Positions 44,890 through 53,254 of a DNA stretch of 64,000 nt are shown here, piece by piece. The number at the start of each line of letters is the position of its first letter. Within the stretch, counting starts at the first letter, position 1. The position numbers and the translations under genes are program-made. Under the pieces are notes generated by a model, which did no database searches, was not told where the DNA came from, and saw nothing but the letters and a program-made list of their open reading frames with translations. Source of the DNA: DATFDN01 sp963830565 (GTDB taxonomy: Bacteria > Pseudomonadota > Alphaproteobacteria > Acetobacterales > Acetobacteraceae); contig CAWHMO010000010.1 in the NCBI GenBank assembly GCA_963830565.1, positions 434,001 to 498,000 of the forward strand, written 5' to 3'.

Positions 44890-45128
44890 CCAAAACCCGC
44901 AAGCGCCCCCGCGATCCGAACCAACTCGCCAAGCGCATCGTGGACCTCGCCACGGGCGAGGCGACCGAAGAGACCCCCATCCCGCCCGACGAAGGCAAAG
45001 ACCCGGCTGCTGTGTCGCTGGGGCGGCGTGGAGGGCTCAAGGGCGGCAAGGCGCGAGCGGAGAAGCTGACGGCGGAGGAACGGGCGGAGATCGCGCGTAA
45101 GGCGGCGACGAGGCGCTGGGCTAAGTAA
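44886..45128 (+). CDS. Small basic KGGKARA-type protein
   Basis: 80 aa, GTG start. DPNQLAKRIVDLATGEATEE, GKDPAAVSLGRRGGLKGGKA, LTAEERAEIARKAATRRWAK. I recall this pattern as a widespread small protein of alpha- and other proteobacteria, often in mobile regions; the GRRGGLKGGKAR stretch suggests nucleic-acid binding. Function not established. Frame intact. Confidence 0.75.
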   Translation: MTKTRKRPRDPNQLAKRIVDLATGEATEETPIPPDEGKDPAAVSLGRRGGLKGGKARAEKLTAEERAEIARKAATRRWAK

Positions 45129-45266
45129 CGGAAGCGCGAGCGACCATCCAATGGAGGGCAATTCAAGCGAGCACGTAAAGTGCAATCTGCGGCGATGTAG
45201 TGACGACTTGCCGCGCAAGACGTGAAAAGATGCTTAACTCGCCGAGAACAAATGGTCCATAAAGGA

Positions 45267-45303
45267 AGAGCCGGACGCACCCCCAAAGGAAACGTCCGGC
45301 TCT
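45267..45303. repeat. 11-bp perfect inverted repeat (hairpin)
   Basis: AGAGCCGGACG (45267-45277) and CGTCCGGCTCT (45293-45303) with a 15-base loop. No T tract follows on either strand. It lies 72 bases upstream of the winged-helix-like gene and may be a leader structure or operator. Confidence 0.6.
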
Positions 45304-45374
45304 GTGTATGTCCCATGCGCGGGATATTAACTGCTCTAGGCAGACCCGCGCGCCTGTACAAAGGCTTGCCCTCT

Positions 45375-45886
45375 ATGAACCAATTCACCGCTCTTGTCAA
45401 GAACCAAATTGCCTGGATGAACAGCCAGGTTAGCCGATTCCTCCGGGACACTCTCGGCATCGCCCTGAACAGATCGCTTTCTATCAGCGCCTGATTGCAG
45501 AGCATGAGGCGCTTCTCGCTTTCCTCGAAAGGGTGCCGGAAGAGCAGTCTCCGGTTCTCGTGCAGGGGACAAGGCCGGTCCCACAGGATTTGTCCGATCT
45601 TCCTCCTGAGCTGATACAGGAACTAAGTGGAACCGCCGTGAACGGTGAGGCTGACCCTCTTGTGGATATCATCAACGAGCGCGGCGGCACTGCAACTCTT
45701 GATGAAATTCTGATCGACCTGTTTCGTAAGCGGGGCGAGATCAACAAGCGGAATTTGCTTACCAATCGGCTTTACCGCCTTTCCAAGCGTGGGCTGATTT
45801 GGCTCGCTCCTGGCAGGAAGGGAATGTCCTCGACGCCACTCCTCCTAAATCTGGATCGCAACGCGCCTCTTCGGAAGCTGTCGTAA
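45375..45886 (+). CDS. Winged-helix-like passenger protein (apparent frameshift)
   Basis: First frame MNQFTALVKNQIAWMNSQVS, RFLRDTLGIA; second frame PEQIAFYQRLIAEHEALLAF, LERVPEEQSP, then GGTATLDEILIDLFRKRGEI, NKRNLLTNRLYRLSKRGLIW, APGRKGMSSTPLLLNL. They join at the CCC run near 45461-45464; one more C restores GIAPEQIAF. The C-terminal part reads as a winged-helix domain (DEILIDLF...LTNRLYRLSKRGLI). About 170 aa. Probably a regulator or domain of a partitioning/defence protein; unassigned. Confidence 0.6.
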
Positions 45887-45920
45887 GCCTGTTTGATCGA
45901 TAGCACTCCTGAACTAACCC

Positions 45921-45955
45921 AGCCGGGCTATAGAGCCTCACTCTACAGCCCGGCT
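45921..45955. terminator. Strong hairpin after the winged-helix-like gene
   Basis: AGCCGGGCT (45921-45929) pairs with AGCCCGGCT (45947-45955), and inside it TAGAG pairs with CTCTA, leaving a 5-base loop and one mismatch. It lies 35 bases after the stop at 45886. There is no T tract, so it is terminator-like rather than a proven intrinsic terminator. Confidence 0.5.
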
Positions 45956-46074
45956 GCCAATACAGAACAATCCCCTGCTCCAATCCTGATGGCCGAGGCG
46001 TTCTAAGTGCCTGTGCTTTCAGGTAACTAAATCTTGTGCTTGACCGCTCATGCGGCAAGGTGCATTATCGTGCT

Positions 46075-46950
46075 ATGAACAAGCTCTCCCGCGCCGATCG
46101 CGTTCACATCCTCTCCCTGCTGGTGAGGGGAACAGCCTGCGGCAATTACGCGGATCACCGGGAAGAGCATCAACACCGTCACCAAGCTGCTGGTGGACGC
46201 CGGCCGGTGCTTCTGACGAATACCAGGACCGGGTGATGGTGAACCTGCAATGCCGGCGCATTCAGGTTGATGAGATCTGGGCCTTCAACTACTGCAAGCA
46301 GAAGGCCGTCGAGGGGGCCAAGAGGGCGCCGCAAGCCGCCGGTGACATCTGGACGTGGGTGGCGATGGACCCGGACACCAAGTTGGTGCCGTCCTGGTTT
46401 GTCGGGGGGCGTGACATGGAGCACGCTCAGGCGTTCATCGGCGACCTGAAGGACCGTCTCGCCAACCGGGTGCAACTCACCTCTGATGGCCACCGCCCCT
46501 ATCTGTCGGCGGTTCCCGAGAACTTTCGGGGCCAGATTGATTATGCCGTTTTGGTGAAGCACTACGCCGCACCGAAGCCCGAAGCGGAAGCTGCGCGGCG
46601 CTACAGCCCGACCGAATGCACGGGCGTCACCAAAGACGTGGTGTGGGGCAAGCCGGACCCGAAGCACATCTGCACCTCGCATGTCGAGCGGCAGAACTTG
46701 ACGATGCGGATGGGAATGCGGCGCTTCACGCGGCTAACCAACGGGTTCAGCAAGAAGGCGCAGAACCATGTCTGGGCCGTGTCGCTGCATTTCATGCACT
46801 ACAACTTCTGCCGCATCCACAAGAGCCTTCGCGTCACACCCGCGATGGCGGCAGGGGTGAGCAACAAGCTTTGGGAGATTACCGACCTCGTGCGGACACT
46901 TGAGGAATGGGAGATCGGCCGCCGTCCAAAATTCGCAGGAACTTGGTCAA
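46075..46950 (+). pseudogene. Decayed IS1-family transposase
   Basis: Three frames are needed for the N terminus: MNKLSRADRVHILSLL, EGNSL, then ITRITGKSINTVTKLLVDAG (helix-turn-helix), then YQDRVMVNLQCRRIQVDEIW. From there one frame runs through the catalytic part: VDEIWAFNYCKQKAVEGAKR, VQLTSDGHRPYLSAV, ICTSHVERQNLTMRMGMRRF, TRLTNGFSKKAQN, MHYNFCRIHKSLRVTPAMAA. After WEIGRRPKF the frame runs on without similarity to about 47216. The multiple shifts differ from the single-A pattern elsewhere, so this copy is probably inactive. Confidence 0.75.
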
Positions 46951-47465
46951 ATAGAGCCGCCTGCTTGAGTTCCGCCAGTTTCTCTTTCTCCGCCCGGCGA
47001 ACGGCTTATACAACGGCGGCTTGGCACTACAAGAAGGATCTCCGGGGCCGGCGGTCGGCGTGCCGTCCTAATCTGGACTGGCCGCGGATCGTGGACCTGA
47101 CCGAATGGAGGATCGGATGCGTCGAACTAGCTCGTCACCTCTTGAGCAGGACGGCCATAGGTCGGCAATCTCGATGTCTGCACCGGCAAAGTCGCGCTGC
47201 GCATAGGTATCGATGAACTATGGATCCAGTATATGCGAGCACTATGACCAAGGCATTCTTTACGCACCTGAGGGAACTGGAATATTGCCCGATCCTTCTG
47301 CTTCATACCCTTCGGGCCCTATAGCGACGACCTGGTTCAAGGGTCACATGTGGATAATTTGCGGGTAGCACCGGTACGAAATAGCCTTGCGGGCACGCAG
47401 AGAAAAGGCACTTCGAGAAAGCGACCGTTCACTTACAGCCGAAAAGCTGAGTAGGGCGCTAGAGC
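46951..47465. other. Region inside the element without supported gene
   Basis: The transposase frame stays open to 47216 but shows no recognisable sequence. The remainder (47217-47465) is lower in GC and holds no ORF with a start and a motif. Confidence 0.4.
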
Positions 47466-48033
47466 GGTCAAAGTAACCGAGAGACCGAGGCCTCCTATAG
47501 CAAGGCTTTTGAGCGTTTCGTTGAGGAGCCCATGATATCGTCGGGCTCTTCGCATATGCGCTGTACAAACGCACTATCAATGAGCGCAGACGTCCGGAAT
47601 GGAGGTGTTCACGCACGCACAGCGAGATCCACAGTCGCACGAAGTTGAACTTCATAGAAGTCGGGCCGAGGACCTTCTGAGGACACTCTCTCAGCAAGCT
47701 GTAGAAGCAGAGAGGGCCGATATCATCGCAGAAGCTGTTAAGCCACAGTCAGAGGCACTTCAAAACGACGTGAAGACCCACATTGATCAGAATTCGCAGC
47801 AGATTAAGGAATGCATACGGGGCGCTACCGGCTTCTGGTGGCCTGGCGTAGTTATGGGTGTTGTTTCGTGGGGAATTTCCATTATAGTAACTATTCTGGT
47901 AGTGTACGCTGCGCCTGATTGGGTAAAGGGGCTGGTTAATCACGTTGCAAAAGTAGATTCACAATTAGAGTTGTTCTTTATGGCCTGGGCGCTCCCGCTA
48001 CTCCGAAGCATGCACCTATGCACCCTTCCTTAA
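47466..48033 (+). pseudogene. Membrane-anchored passenger protein, frames broken
   Basis: Pieces in successive frames read YSKAFERFVEEP, then HDIVGLFAYALYKRTINERR, then SRAEDLLRTLSQQAVEAERA, DIIAEAVKPQSEAL, IRGATGFWWPGVVMGVVSWG, ISIIVTILVVYAAPDWVKGL. They form one protein: a short conserved N domain, a helical middle and a C-terminal membrane helix. Both breaks are at short homopolymers (CCC near 47533, AA near 47599) and look like missing bases. I recall a family with the HDIVGLxAYALYK motif among bacterial small membrane proteins but know no function. Start uncertain. Confidence 0.55.
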
Positions 48034-48273
48034 TCCCTCTGCGTCATTCTGCGCATCGGCTTCGGTCGGCACGGTCCTCCCCTGGTCACGAAGCTCCTTG
48101 GCGGGCAGGCGCTCCCGATTGGGAACCGGGGGTGCCTGCCTTCCCCACGACGAGGTTTGGACAGGTGCAGCGGATCGTCTGGGGGCTCGTTACCGCGTTC
48201 CTGGCCGCAGTCGGCGTAGCCGAGGCGCTGGTCTCGGCACCTTCACTCGCTTGGTGACTGGGGTATCTCCGGT

Positions 48274-48510
48274 ATGTTCGATGGCATTGGACCGCCCGAG
48301 CCGGACTTGGTGATCCCCCGCTCCATCCTCCTGTTCGTAGCCGCCCTCTACCCCACCATAATCGCAACCGCGATCGGACTGGCTCTCTGGCGAGGCTGGG
48401 CGTGGTGGGGATGGACCCTGGCAGGCTTCGGTGCTCTTTGGACTGCGCCGCTCGCTTGGGGCGCATGGACAGCAGGCAAGGCGTCCGCCGTCTTCCAAGC
48501 TTCCAAGTAG
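48274..48510 (+). CDS. Small membrane protein
   Basis: 78 aa: MFDGIGPPEPDLVIPRSILL then FVAALYPTIIATAIGLALWR and AWWGWTLAGFGALWTAPLAW, two probable membrane helices. It is the last gene before the right inverted repeat. Unassigned. Confidence 0.5.
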   Translation: MFDGIGPPEPDLVIPRSILLFVAALYPTIIATAIGLALWRGWAWWGWTLAGFGALWTAPLAWGAWTAGKASAVFQASK

Positions 48511-48553
48511 GTCAGATTTTATTCCTTCAAACTGAGACACTACCGGGGCGTTT

Positions 48554-48559
48554 GGTCAA
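48554..48559 (-). promoter_or_regulatory. Orphaned -35-like box
   Basis: TTGACC on the minus strand, one base outside the right GGGGCGTT copy. See the finding on the split promoter. Confidence 0.4.
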
Positions 48560-48765
48560 GGCATTTTTTCCTTCCAAACAGCGTTCCCGCTTCGGAAAGA
48601 TGCCAGTAGCCGCGCGATTTCCGATCCGATCCGCAATTCACGGTGCTTCACGCTTAATTCGCTATCCGTTACGCAGTACTGACGGGAAACAGGCTTTCGC
48701 ACGACAGTAGTTTCTCTGCATTGTCCACTCGTTGCTGCGAGCCCTGCCTCGCAACAGGAGGACCG

Positions 48766-49242
48766 ATGAGCCGGATCGATCTCAGGGTTTTCGCTCAGCA
48801 CATGCACCGTGTCGGCGTCAGCACCCGCGCTCCCGTGCGCGAGGCGACGGTCGTGATTGTCGAGGACGAGCCGCTTTGGTCGGAGGCGATCGAAGAGTTA
48901 TGTTCGTTTCTCGATGTGCAGCTCGCCCGGGTATCCAGCACCAGCGATCTCGCTCCGGTGCTGCGCGATCGCCGTCCGATGGCGGTATTGGCCATCATGG
49001 ATGCTGTCGGCCAAGATGGGTGTCACATTATGAAGTTGGTCGCGGCGCACGATCCGGAGCTGCCGATCATGCTGCTGACCGGTGGGGACGCGATGCTGAC
49101 AGGCGCCGCCGACGCGGTGGAAGAGGTGTGGGGACTGACGTCGGTGGTGACGCGCGACGGCCCGCCCAGTCCTGGCGAGTTGGTGGAGTTTCTGTTTCAA
49201 GCAGGGCAGCGAGGCCGTTGCCTGGGGTTGCTGCCGGTTTGA
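48766..49242 (+). CDS. Receiver-like (CheY-type) protein with atypical phosphosite
   Basis: 158 aa; AGGAGG six bases before the ATG fixes the start. EATVVIVEDEPLWSEAIEEL matches beta1 and the acidic pair of receiver domains, and PELPIMLLTGG matches beta4. The region that should carry the phosphoacceptor reads MAVLAIMDAVGQDGCHIMKL: an Asp is present but the loop to DG is two residues shorter than usual. It has no output domain. It may be a single-domain or pseudo-receiver; partner unknown. Confidence 0.7.
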   Translation: MSRIDLRVFAQHMHRVGVSTRAPVREATVVIVEDEPLWSEAIEELCSFLDVQLARVSSTSDLAPVLRDRRPMAVLAIMDAVGQDGCHIMKLVAAHDPELPIMLLTGGDAMLTGAADAVEEVWGLTSVVTRDGPPSPGELVEFLFQAGQRGRCLGLLPV

Positions 49243-49249
49243 GTTCGAA

Positions 49250-49927
49250 TCAAAGGATCCGCCAGAGTGGTTCCTTAAGACGATCCAGAAATGCGTTGTG
49301 GGCAGCGAGTTCCGTCTCGCTCGGGATGATCGGACGCGGGCTCCGTATACCTGCAAGCGTGTAGGTGACAATTCGACCGGCGCTCCGCTGAGCGTCGAGG
49401 AGGAGACCGCGCTGCCTACCACCAGTCAGCTCGAGATAGACCTCCGCCAAAAGCTTGCAGTCGAGTAGGGCGTTGTGGGTAGACCGGCCGGAGAGGTCGA
49501 CAGCAAAGCGCCGGCACAGCGCGTCCAGGCTATTTGGCATGCCTGGAAAGCGCTTCTGGGCAAGCTCCAGCGTGTCCACCATGCGTGCGGCATCGAGGCG
49601 GGGGAGCCCACATCGAACGAATTCCGCATCGAGGAAGGCGAAGTCGAACGGGGCGTTGTGGGCGATCAGCTTGCCGTCGCCGAAGAAGGCGACCAGGTCC
49701 GATACGACAGCACTGAAGGCGGGCTTGTCGGAAAGATGCGCGGCTGTGAAACCGTGGACGCGGGTCGCTTCCTCCGGGATGCCCCGGCCGGGATTGATGA
49801 GCGCGTGGAAGCGTCGGCCAGTCGGCAGGTCATTGACCAATTCAAGGGCCGCGACTTCGATGATCCGGTGGCCGGAACGCGGCTCCAGCCCGGTGGTCTC
49901 GGTATCGAACAGGACCGCTCGGCTCAT
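49250..49927 (-). CDS. dnaQ: DNA polymerase III epsilon subunit (3'-5' proofreading exonuclease)
   Basis: 225 aa. DEDDh exonuclease motifs: ExoI FDTETTG (Asp8, Glu10), ExoII HNAPFDFAFLD, ExoIII HNALLDCKLLAEVYLEL. The short C-terminal tail would bind the polymerase alpha subunit. It lies in the common alphaproteobacterial order aroE-coaE-dnaQ, with an ATGA overlap with coaE. Intact. Confidence 0.93.
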   Translation of the reverse strand: MSRAVLFDTETTGLEPRSGHRIIEVAALELVNDLPTGRRFHALINPGRGIPEEATRVHGFTAAHLSDKPAFSAVVSDLVAFFGDGKLIAHNAPFDFAFLDAEFVRCGLPRLDAARMVDTLELAQKRFPGMPNSLDALCRRFAVDLSGRSTHNALLDCKLLAEVYLELTGGRQRGLLLDAQRSAGRIVTYTLAGIRSPRPIIPSETELAAHNAFLDRLKEPLWRIL

Positions 49928-50512
49928 CGGCGGAGCCCGTGAATAAGTTGACGCAGGGCGCGCGCCGCATGGGCGCGTGAGAGCCCGGTGCGGATCACGA
50001 CGTCAGCACGACGGCGCTTCTCGGCGTCCGGCATCTGTCGAGCAATCACCGCCGCCACATCGGTCGGGCTCATGTTCCGCCGCAGCCGGACCCGGTGCTC
50101 CTGCACTGGGCGGGGTGCGGAGACGACGACGACCAGATCGACCCGACGATCGCCGCGAAGTCTCGAAGAGCAGCGGGATGTCAAGGACTGCGAGACGCTG
50201 GCCGGCACGGCGCGCACGCGCCAGAAAAGCGCGCTCTTCGGCACGGACCATCGGGTGCAGGATCGCTTCCAATTTGGACAGCGCCGCGCGATCGCCGAGC
50301 ACGGCGTTGCGCAGCAGCGCACGGTCGAGGACGCGATCGCGGACCGTGCCGGGGAAAGCTTGCGCGATCGCGCGCAGGGCGCGGCCACCAGGTGCCTGCA
50401 GCCGGTGGACGGCTGCATCAGCATCGAACACCGGAATGCGCGCGCGGCGAAATACCGCCGCGGCCGTGGACTTTCCCATGCCGATGCCGCCGGTCAGTCC
50501 AATGACCTTCAT
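49924..50512 (-). CDS. coaE: Dephospho-CoA kinase (apparent frameshift)
   Basis: Last step of CoA synthesis: ATP-dependent phosphorylation of the ribose 3'-OH. P loop LTGGIGMGKSTAAAVFRRA, IPVFDADAAVHRL, ILHPMVRAEERAF, LAVLDIPLLFE. After GACTTCG (about 50158-50164 in plus-strand terms CGAAGTC) the other frame continues RGDRRVDLVVVVSAPRPVQE, MSPTDVAAVIARQMPDAEKR, ADVVIRTGLSRAHAARALRQ. GACTCG in place of GACTTCG gives LLFETRGDRRVD, the expected family reading. About 195 aa. An essential gene, so the break is probably a sequence error. Confidence 0.85.
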
Positions 50513-51348
50513 TCGGCCCCGAGATCGGCGAGAATGAAGCGACGCAACTCGGCATCCACTACAGGGTCGATGCCGAACCAGGCAGCGAAGCCGGGGCGTG
50601 CCTGATGGAGCAGCATTCCGAGCCCGTCCACGGTGCGCAGCTCGAAGGCGCGGGCTGCGGCGAGCAGTCCGGTTTCAAGCGGGGTGTACACTGTCTCGGC
50701 CACGACCAGCGACGATGGGGCGCGGCTTAGGTCCAAGGCAAGCGGAGGCTGCCCGGCCATGCCGAGGCTGGTCGCATTAACCAGCAATGCGCACTGGGCC
50801 AGTGCCTGCTCCCGCGCTTCCCAGTCGGTGATGGCGAGGCCCGGAAGATGGCTCGCCAACGCCTCCGCGGCGGTGCGAGTGCGATTGGCCACGGAGACCG
50901 GGACTCGGTAGTCCAGCAGCGCAGCGGCAATCGCACGCGCCGCGCCGCCCGCCCCCAGGATCAGCGCCGGACCTGCGCCGGGATCCACTCCAGTTTCGTG
51001 GAGGGCGGCCGTAAACCCCACGCCGTCGGTGTTGGTCCCCTGGATGCGATCCGCGTGAAAGACAATCGTATTCACCGCGCCCGCTCGGCGCGCAATGTCG
51101 TCCACGGTGTCGCAGAGGTCGAATGCCGCGAGCTTGTGAGGCATGGTCACGTTCACGCCCGCAAAGCCGGCCGCCCACAGGCCCCGGAGCGCGGCGTTGA
51201 AGTTCTCGGAGCGAATGGGCAGCGGCACGTAGGCGCCGTCGATCGCGTAGCGATCAAGCCAGGACCCGTGAATGCGCGGAGAGCGAGAGTGCGTCACCGG
51301 CCAGCCGACGATCCCGGCCAGTCGCGCCCGTCCTGAAAGAATCGGCAT
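50509..51348 (-). CDS. aroE: Shikimate dehydrogenase
   Basis: 279 aa, normal length. Reduces 3-dehydroshikimate with NADPH. Substrate site VGWPVTHSRSPRIH, catalytic Lys72 in GVNVTMPHKL and Asp in GTNTDGVGF, NADP loop LILGAGGAARA with NRT. The ATG at 51348 gives the family N terminus; the frame is open further upstream but with low-complexity sequence. Usually preceded by maf in this group; here the upstream neighbour is the divergent rsmB. Confidence 0.92.
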   Translation of the reverse strand: MPILSGRARLAGIVGWPVTHSRSPRIHGSWLDRYAIDGAYVPLPIRSENFNAALRGLWAAGFAGVNVTMPHKLAAFDLCDTVDDIARRAGAVNTIVFHADRIQGTNTDGVGFTAALHETGVDPGAGPALILGAGGAARAIAAALLDYRVPVSVANRTRTAAEALASHLPGLAITDWEAREQALAQCALLVNATSLGMAGQPPLALDLSRAPSSLVVAETVYTPLETGLLAAARAFELRTVDGLGMLLHQARPGFAAWFGIDPVVDAELRRFILADLGAE

Positions 51349-51445
51349 TGGGTGAGCATTCCGCGCCCTGGCCGAGAAAGCAACTGCTTCGCGCTGGCGC
51401 GTAAGCGGCTTGGCAGAGGCCCGTCGATCCCGCATCTGAATCGCC

Positions 51446-52697
51446 ATGCATGACCCCACCCGGGAGGCCGCGTTCGACCTGCTCAGTGCCGTCTTCGACC
51501 GGCACCGTCCATTGGAGGAGGCGCTTGATCGGCTGCCGCCGCTCGAAGCGCGCGATCGGGCCGCGGCGCATCGGCTGGCCGCCGCGGTCCTGCGCCGGCT
51601 GGGCAGCCTGGATGCAGGTCCTGGACCCGCTCCTGCGAAAGGCGCCGCCCGTCCCGGTGCGCCATGTGCTGCGCATAGGTGCCGCAGGGCTGCTGCTGGT
51701 GCAGGCGCCGGCCCACGCGGCGGTAGCAACAGCTGTGGCGCTTGCGCGCGCGCGCAGCCTCTCTCCTTTCGCCGGGCTCGTCAATGCGGTTCTCCGGCGC
51801 GTGTCAGAGAGGGGCCAAGCCGTGCTGGACGAGTTGGATGGCCCGGTTCTGGACACGCCGGCGTGGCTTTGGGAGTCTTGGGGGGCAGAGGCCCGGAACA
51901 TCGCTTGCGCGCATCAGACACCGGCAGGGGTCGACCTCACACTGCGACCGGCAGCCGAGGCCCCACCCGGAGGCGAGGTATTGCCGACGGGGTCGGTGCG
52001 GTTCCTTGCGGGGACACGCGTCGCTGAACTGGCAGGCTATCAGGAGGGCGCGTTTTGGGTCCAGGACGCGGCGGCGGCACTGCCGGCTCGGCTCTTGCGG
52101 CCTCGGCCGAGGGAGCTTGTCGCCGATTTGTGCGCGGCGCCGGGCGGGAAAACCGCTCAGCTTGCCGCCTCGGGCGCGCACGTCACGGCCGTGGAGCGGG
52201 ACGCAAGCCGGATCGCACGGCTGCGCGAGAACCTTGCTCGGCTGCGCCTGTCCGTGGAGGTCGTGCATGCGGATGCCGCGGAGTGGGAAGCCCCCGCTCT
52301 GTTCGACGCGGTGCTGCTGGATGCTCCGTGCAGCGCGACCGGAACCATACGGCGCCACCCCGACGTGGCCCGACTGAGGAAACCGCAGGATATGAGAGTT
52401 TTGGCGAGCGTCCAGGACCGCCTATTGGCAGCGACGGGCCGGCTGCTGCGACCGGGCGGACGTCTCGTGTATGCCGCCTGCTCGCTTCAGCCCGAAGAGG
52501 GAGCGCCACGGATCGAGCGGCTCCTGGCGCAAGGGGAGTGGCGGCTCGACCCGTTCATGCCGGATGAACTGGCCGACCTGCCGGAGGCGCGCACTGTCGA
52601 AGGGTATCTGCGCACTCACCCCGGGATGTGGGCCGGGCGTGGCGGGATGGACGGATTCTTCGCCGCGCGACTGAAGCGGCTTGGAGACAGGGATTGA
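51446..52697 (+). CDS. rsmB: 16S rRNA (cytosine-967-C5) methyltransferase (apparent frameshift)
   Basis: First frame MHDPTREAAFDLLSAVFDRH to RRLGSLD, the NusB-like N domain. After GCAGG (about 51613-51618; GCGG restores LDAVLDPLL) the second frame gives the rest: IGAAGLLLVQAPAHAAVATA, GYQEGAFWVQDAAAALPARL, VADLCAAPGGKTAQLAASGA, LLDAPCSATGTIRRHPD with the proton-releasing Cys, and YAACSLQPEEG with the catalytic Cys. About 416 aa. Its TGA overlaps the ATG of the MOSC gene. Confidence 0.85.
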
Positions 52698-53239
52698 TGA
52701 GCGGATTGGTCGTCGCGGTCAGCAGCAGCGGATGGCATGGGTTCACCAAGCCAACCCGCGACAGCATTCGCCTGCTCACCGGGCTGGGGGTCGAGGGGGA
52801 CGCTCATGCTGGTACAACGGTGAAGCATCGCTCTCGGGTAAGGCGGGACCCAACTCAACCCAACCTGCGGCAAGTCCACCTGATCCACGAAGAGTTGCAC
52901 GACGAACTGCGGGCTATGGGGTTCCGGGTGGCGACTGGGACCATTGGCGAGAATGTCACGACACGGAGTATCGATCTCCTCGGGCTGCCGCGCGGCACGC
53001 TGTTGCACCTGGGCGCCTCGGCTGTCGTCGAGATCACGGGTCTGCGTAACCCTTGCATTCAGCTAGACCGATATCAGCCGGGTCTGATGGCGGCGGTCCT
53101 GGGACGCGACGAGAGCGGCGAACTGGTCCGCAAGGCTGGCATCATGGCCATCGTCCGCGCGGACGGCAGCATTCGAACTGGCGATCTCATCGAGGTCGAA
53201 TTGCCACCAGGACCACATCAGCGGCTTGCGCCGGTATGA
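52697..53239 (+). CDS. MOSC-domain protein
   Basis: 180 aa from an ATG overlapping the rsmB stop (TGATG). Family pattern: GVEGDAHAGTTVKHRSRV, NLRQVHLIHEELHDELRAMG, GTIGENVTTRSIDLLGLPRG, ITGLRNPCIQLD with the conserved cysteine that binds sulfur or molybdenum cofactor. Probably a sulfur-transfer or molybdenum-cofactor-related protein. Coupling to rsmB is by position only. Confidence 0.88.
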   Translation: MSGLVVAVSSSGWHGFTKPTRDSIRLLTGLGVEGDAHAGTTVKHRSRVRRDPTQPNLRQVHLIHEELHDELRAMGFRVATGTIGENVTTRSIDLLGLPRGTLLHLGASAVVEITGLRNPCIQLDRYQPGLMAAVLGRDESGELVRKAGIMAIVRADGSIRTGDLIEVELPPGPHQRLAPV

Positions 53240-53254
53240 TGGAGTTGGACCAGC

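Larger units (their letters stand above)
44556..48552. mobile_element. 3.98-kb IS1-type element with passenger genes
   Basis: Perfect 19-bp inverted repeats GGTAGTGTCTCAGTTTGAA at 44564-44582 and, inverted, 48526-48544, flanked by the 8-bp direct repeat GGGGCGTT (44556-44563 and 48545-48552). Inside: a KGGKARA-type small protein, a winged-helix-like protein, a decayed IS1-family transposase and two or more membrane proteins. The segment just inside the left end (44601-44640, GCTTGACCGCTC...GGTGCTATC) resembles the leader of the inner transposase (46036-46075), so the left end is probably that of an IS1-type element that gained cargo. Confidence 0.8.

Noticed and set aside
49225..49260. tRNA-like GTTCGAATC string near 49243
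   Set aside because: No cloverleaf can be drawn around it; it lies in the gap after the receiver-like gene.
52628..52696. Longer MOSC protein starting at 52628
   Set aside because: The extra 23 residues lie in the rsmB 3' end; the ATG overlapping the rsmB stop is the natural start.
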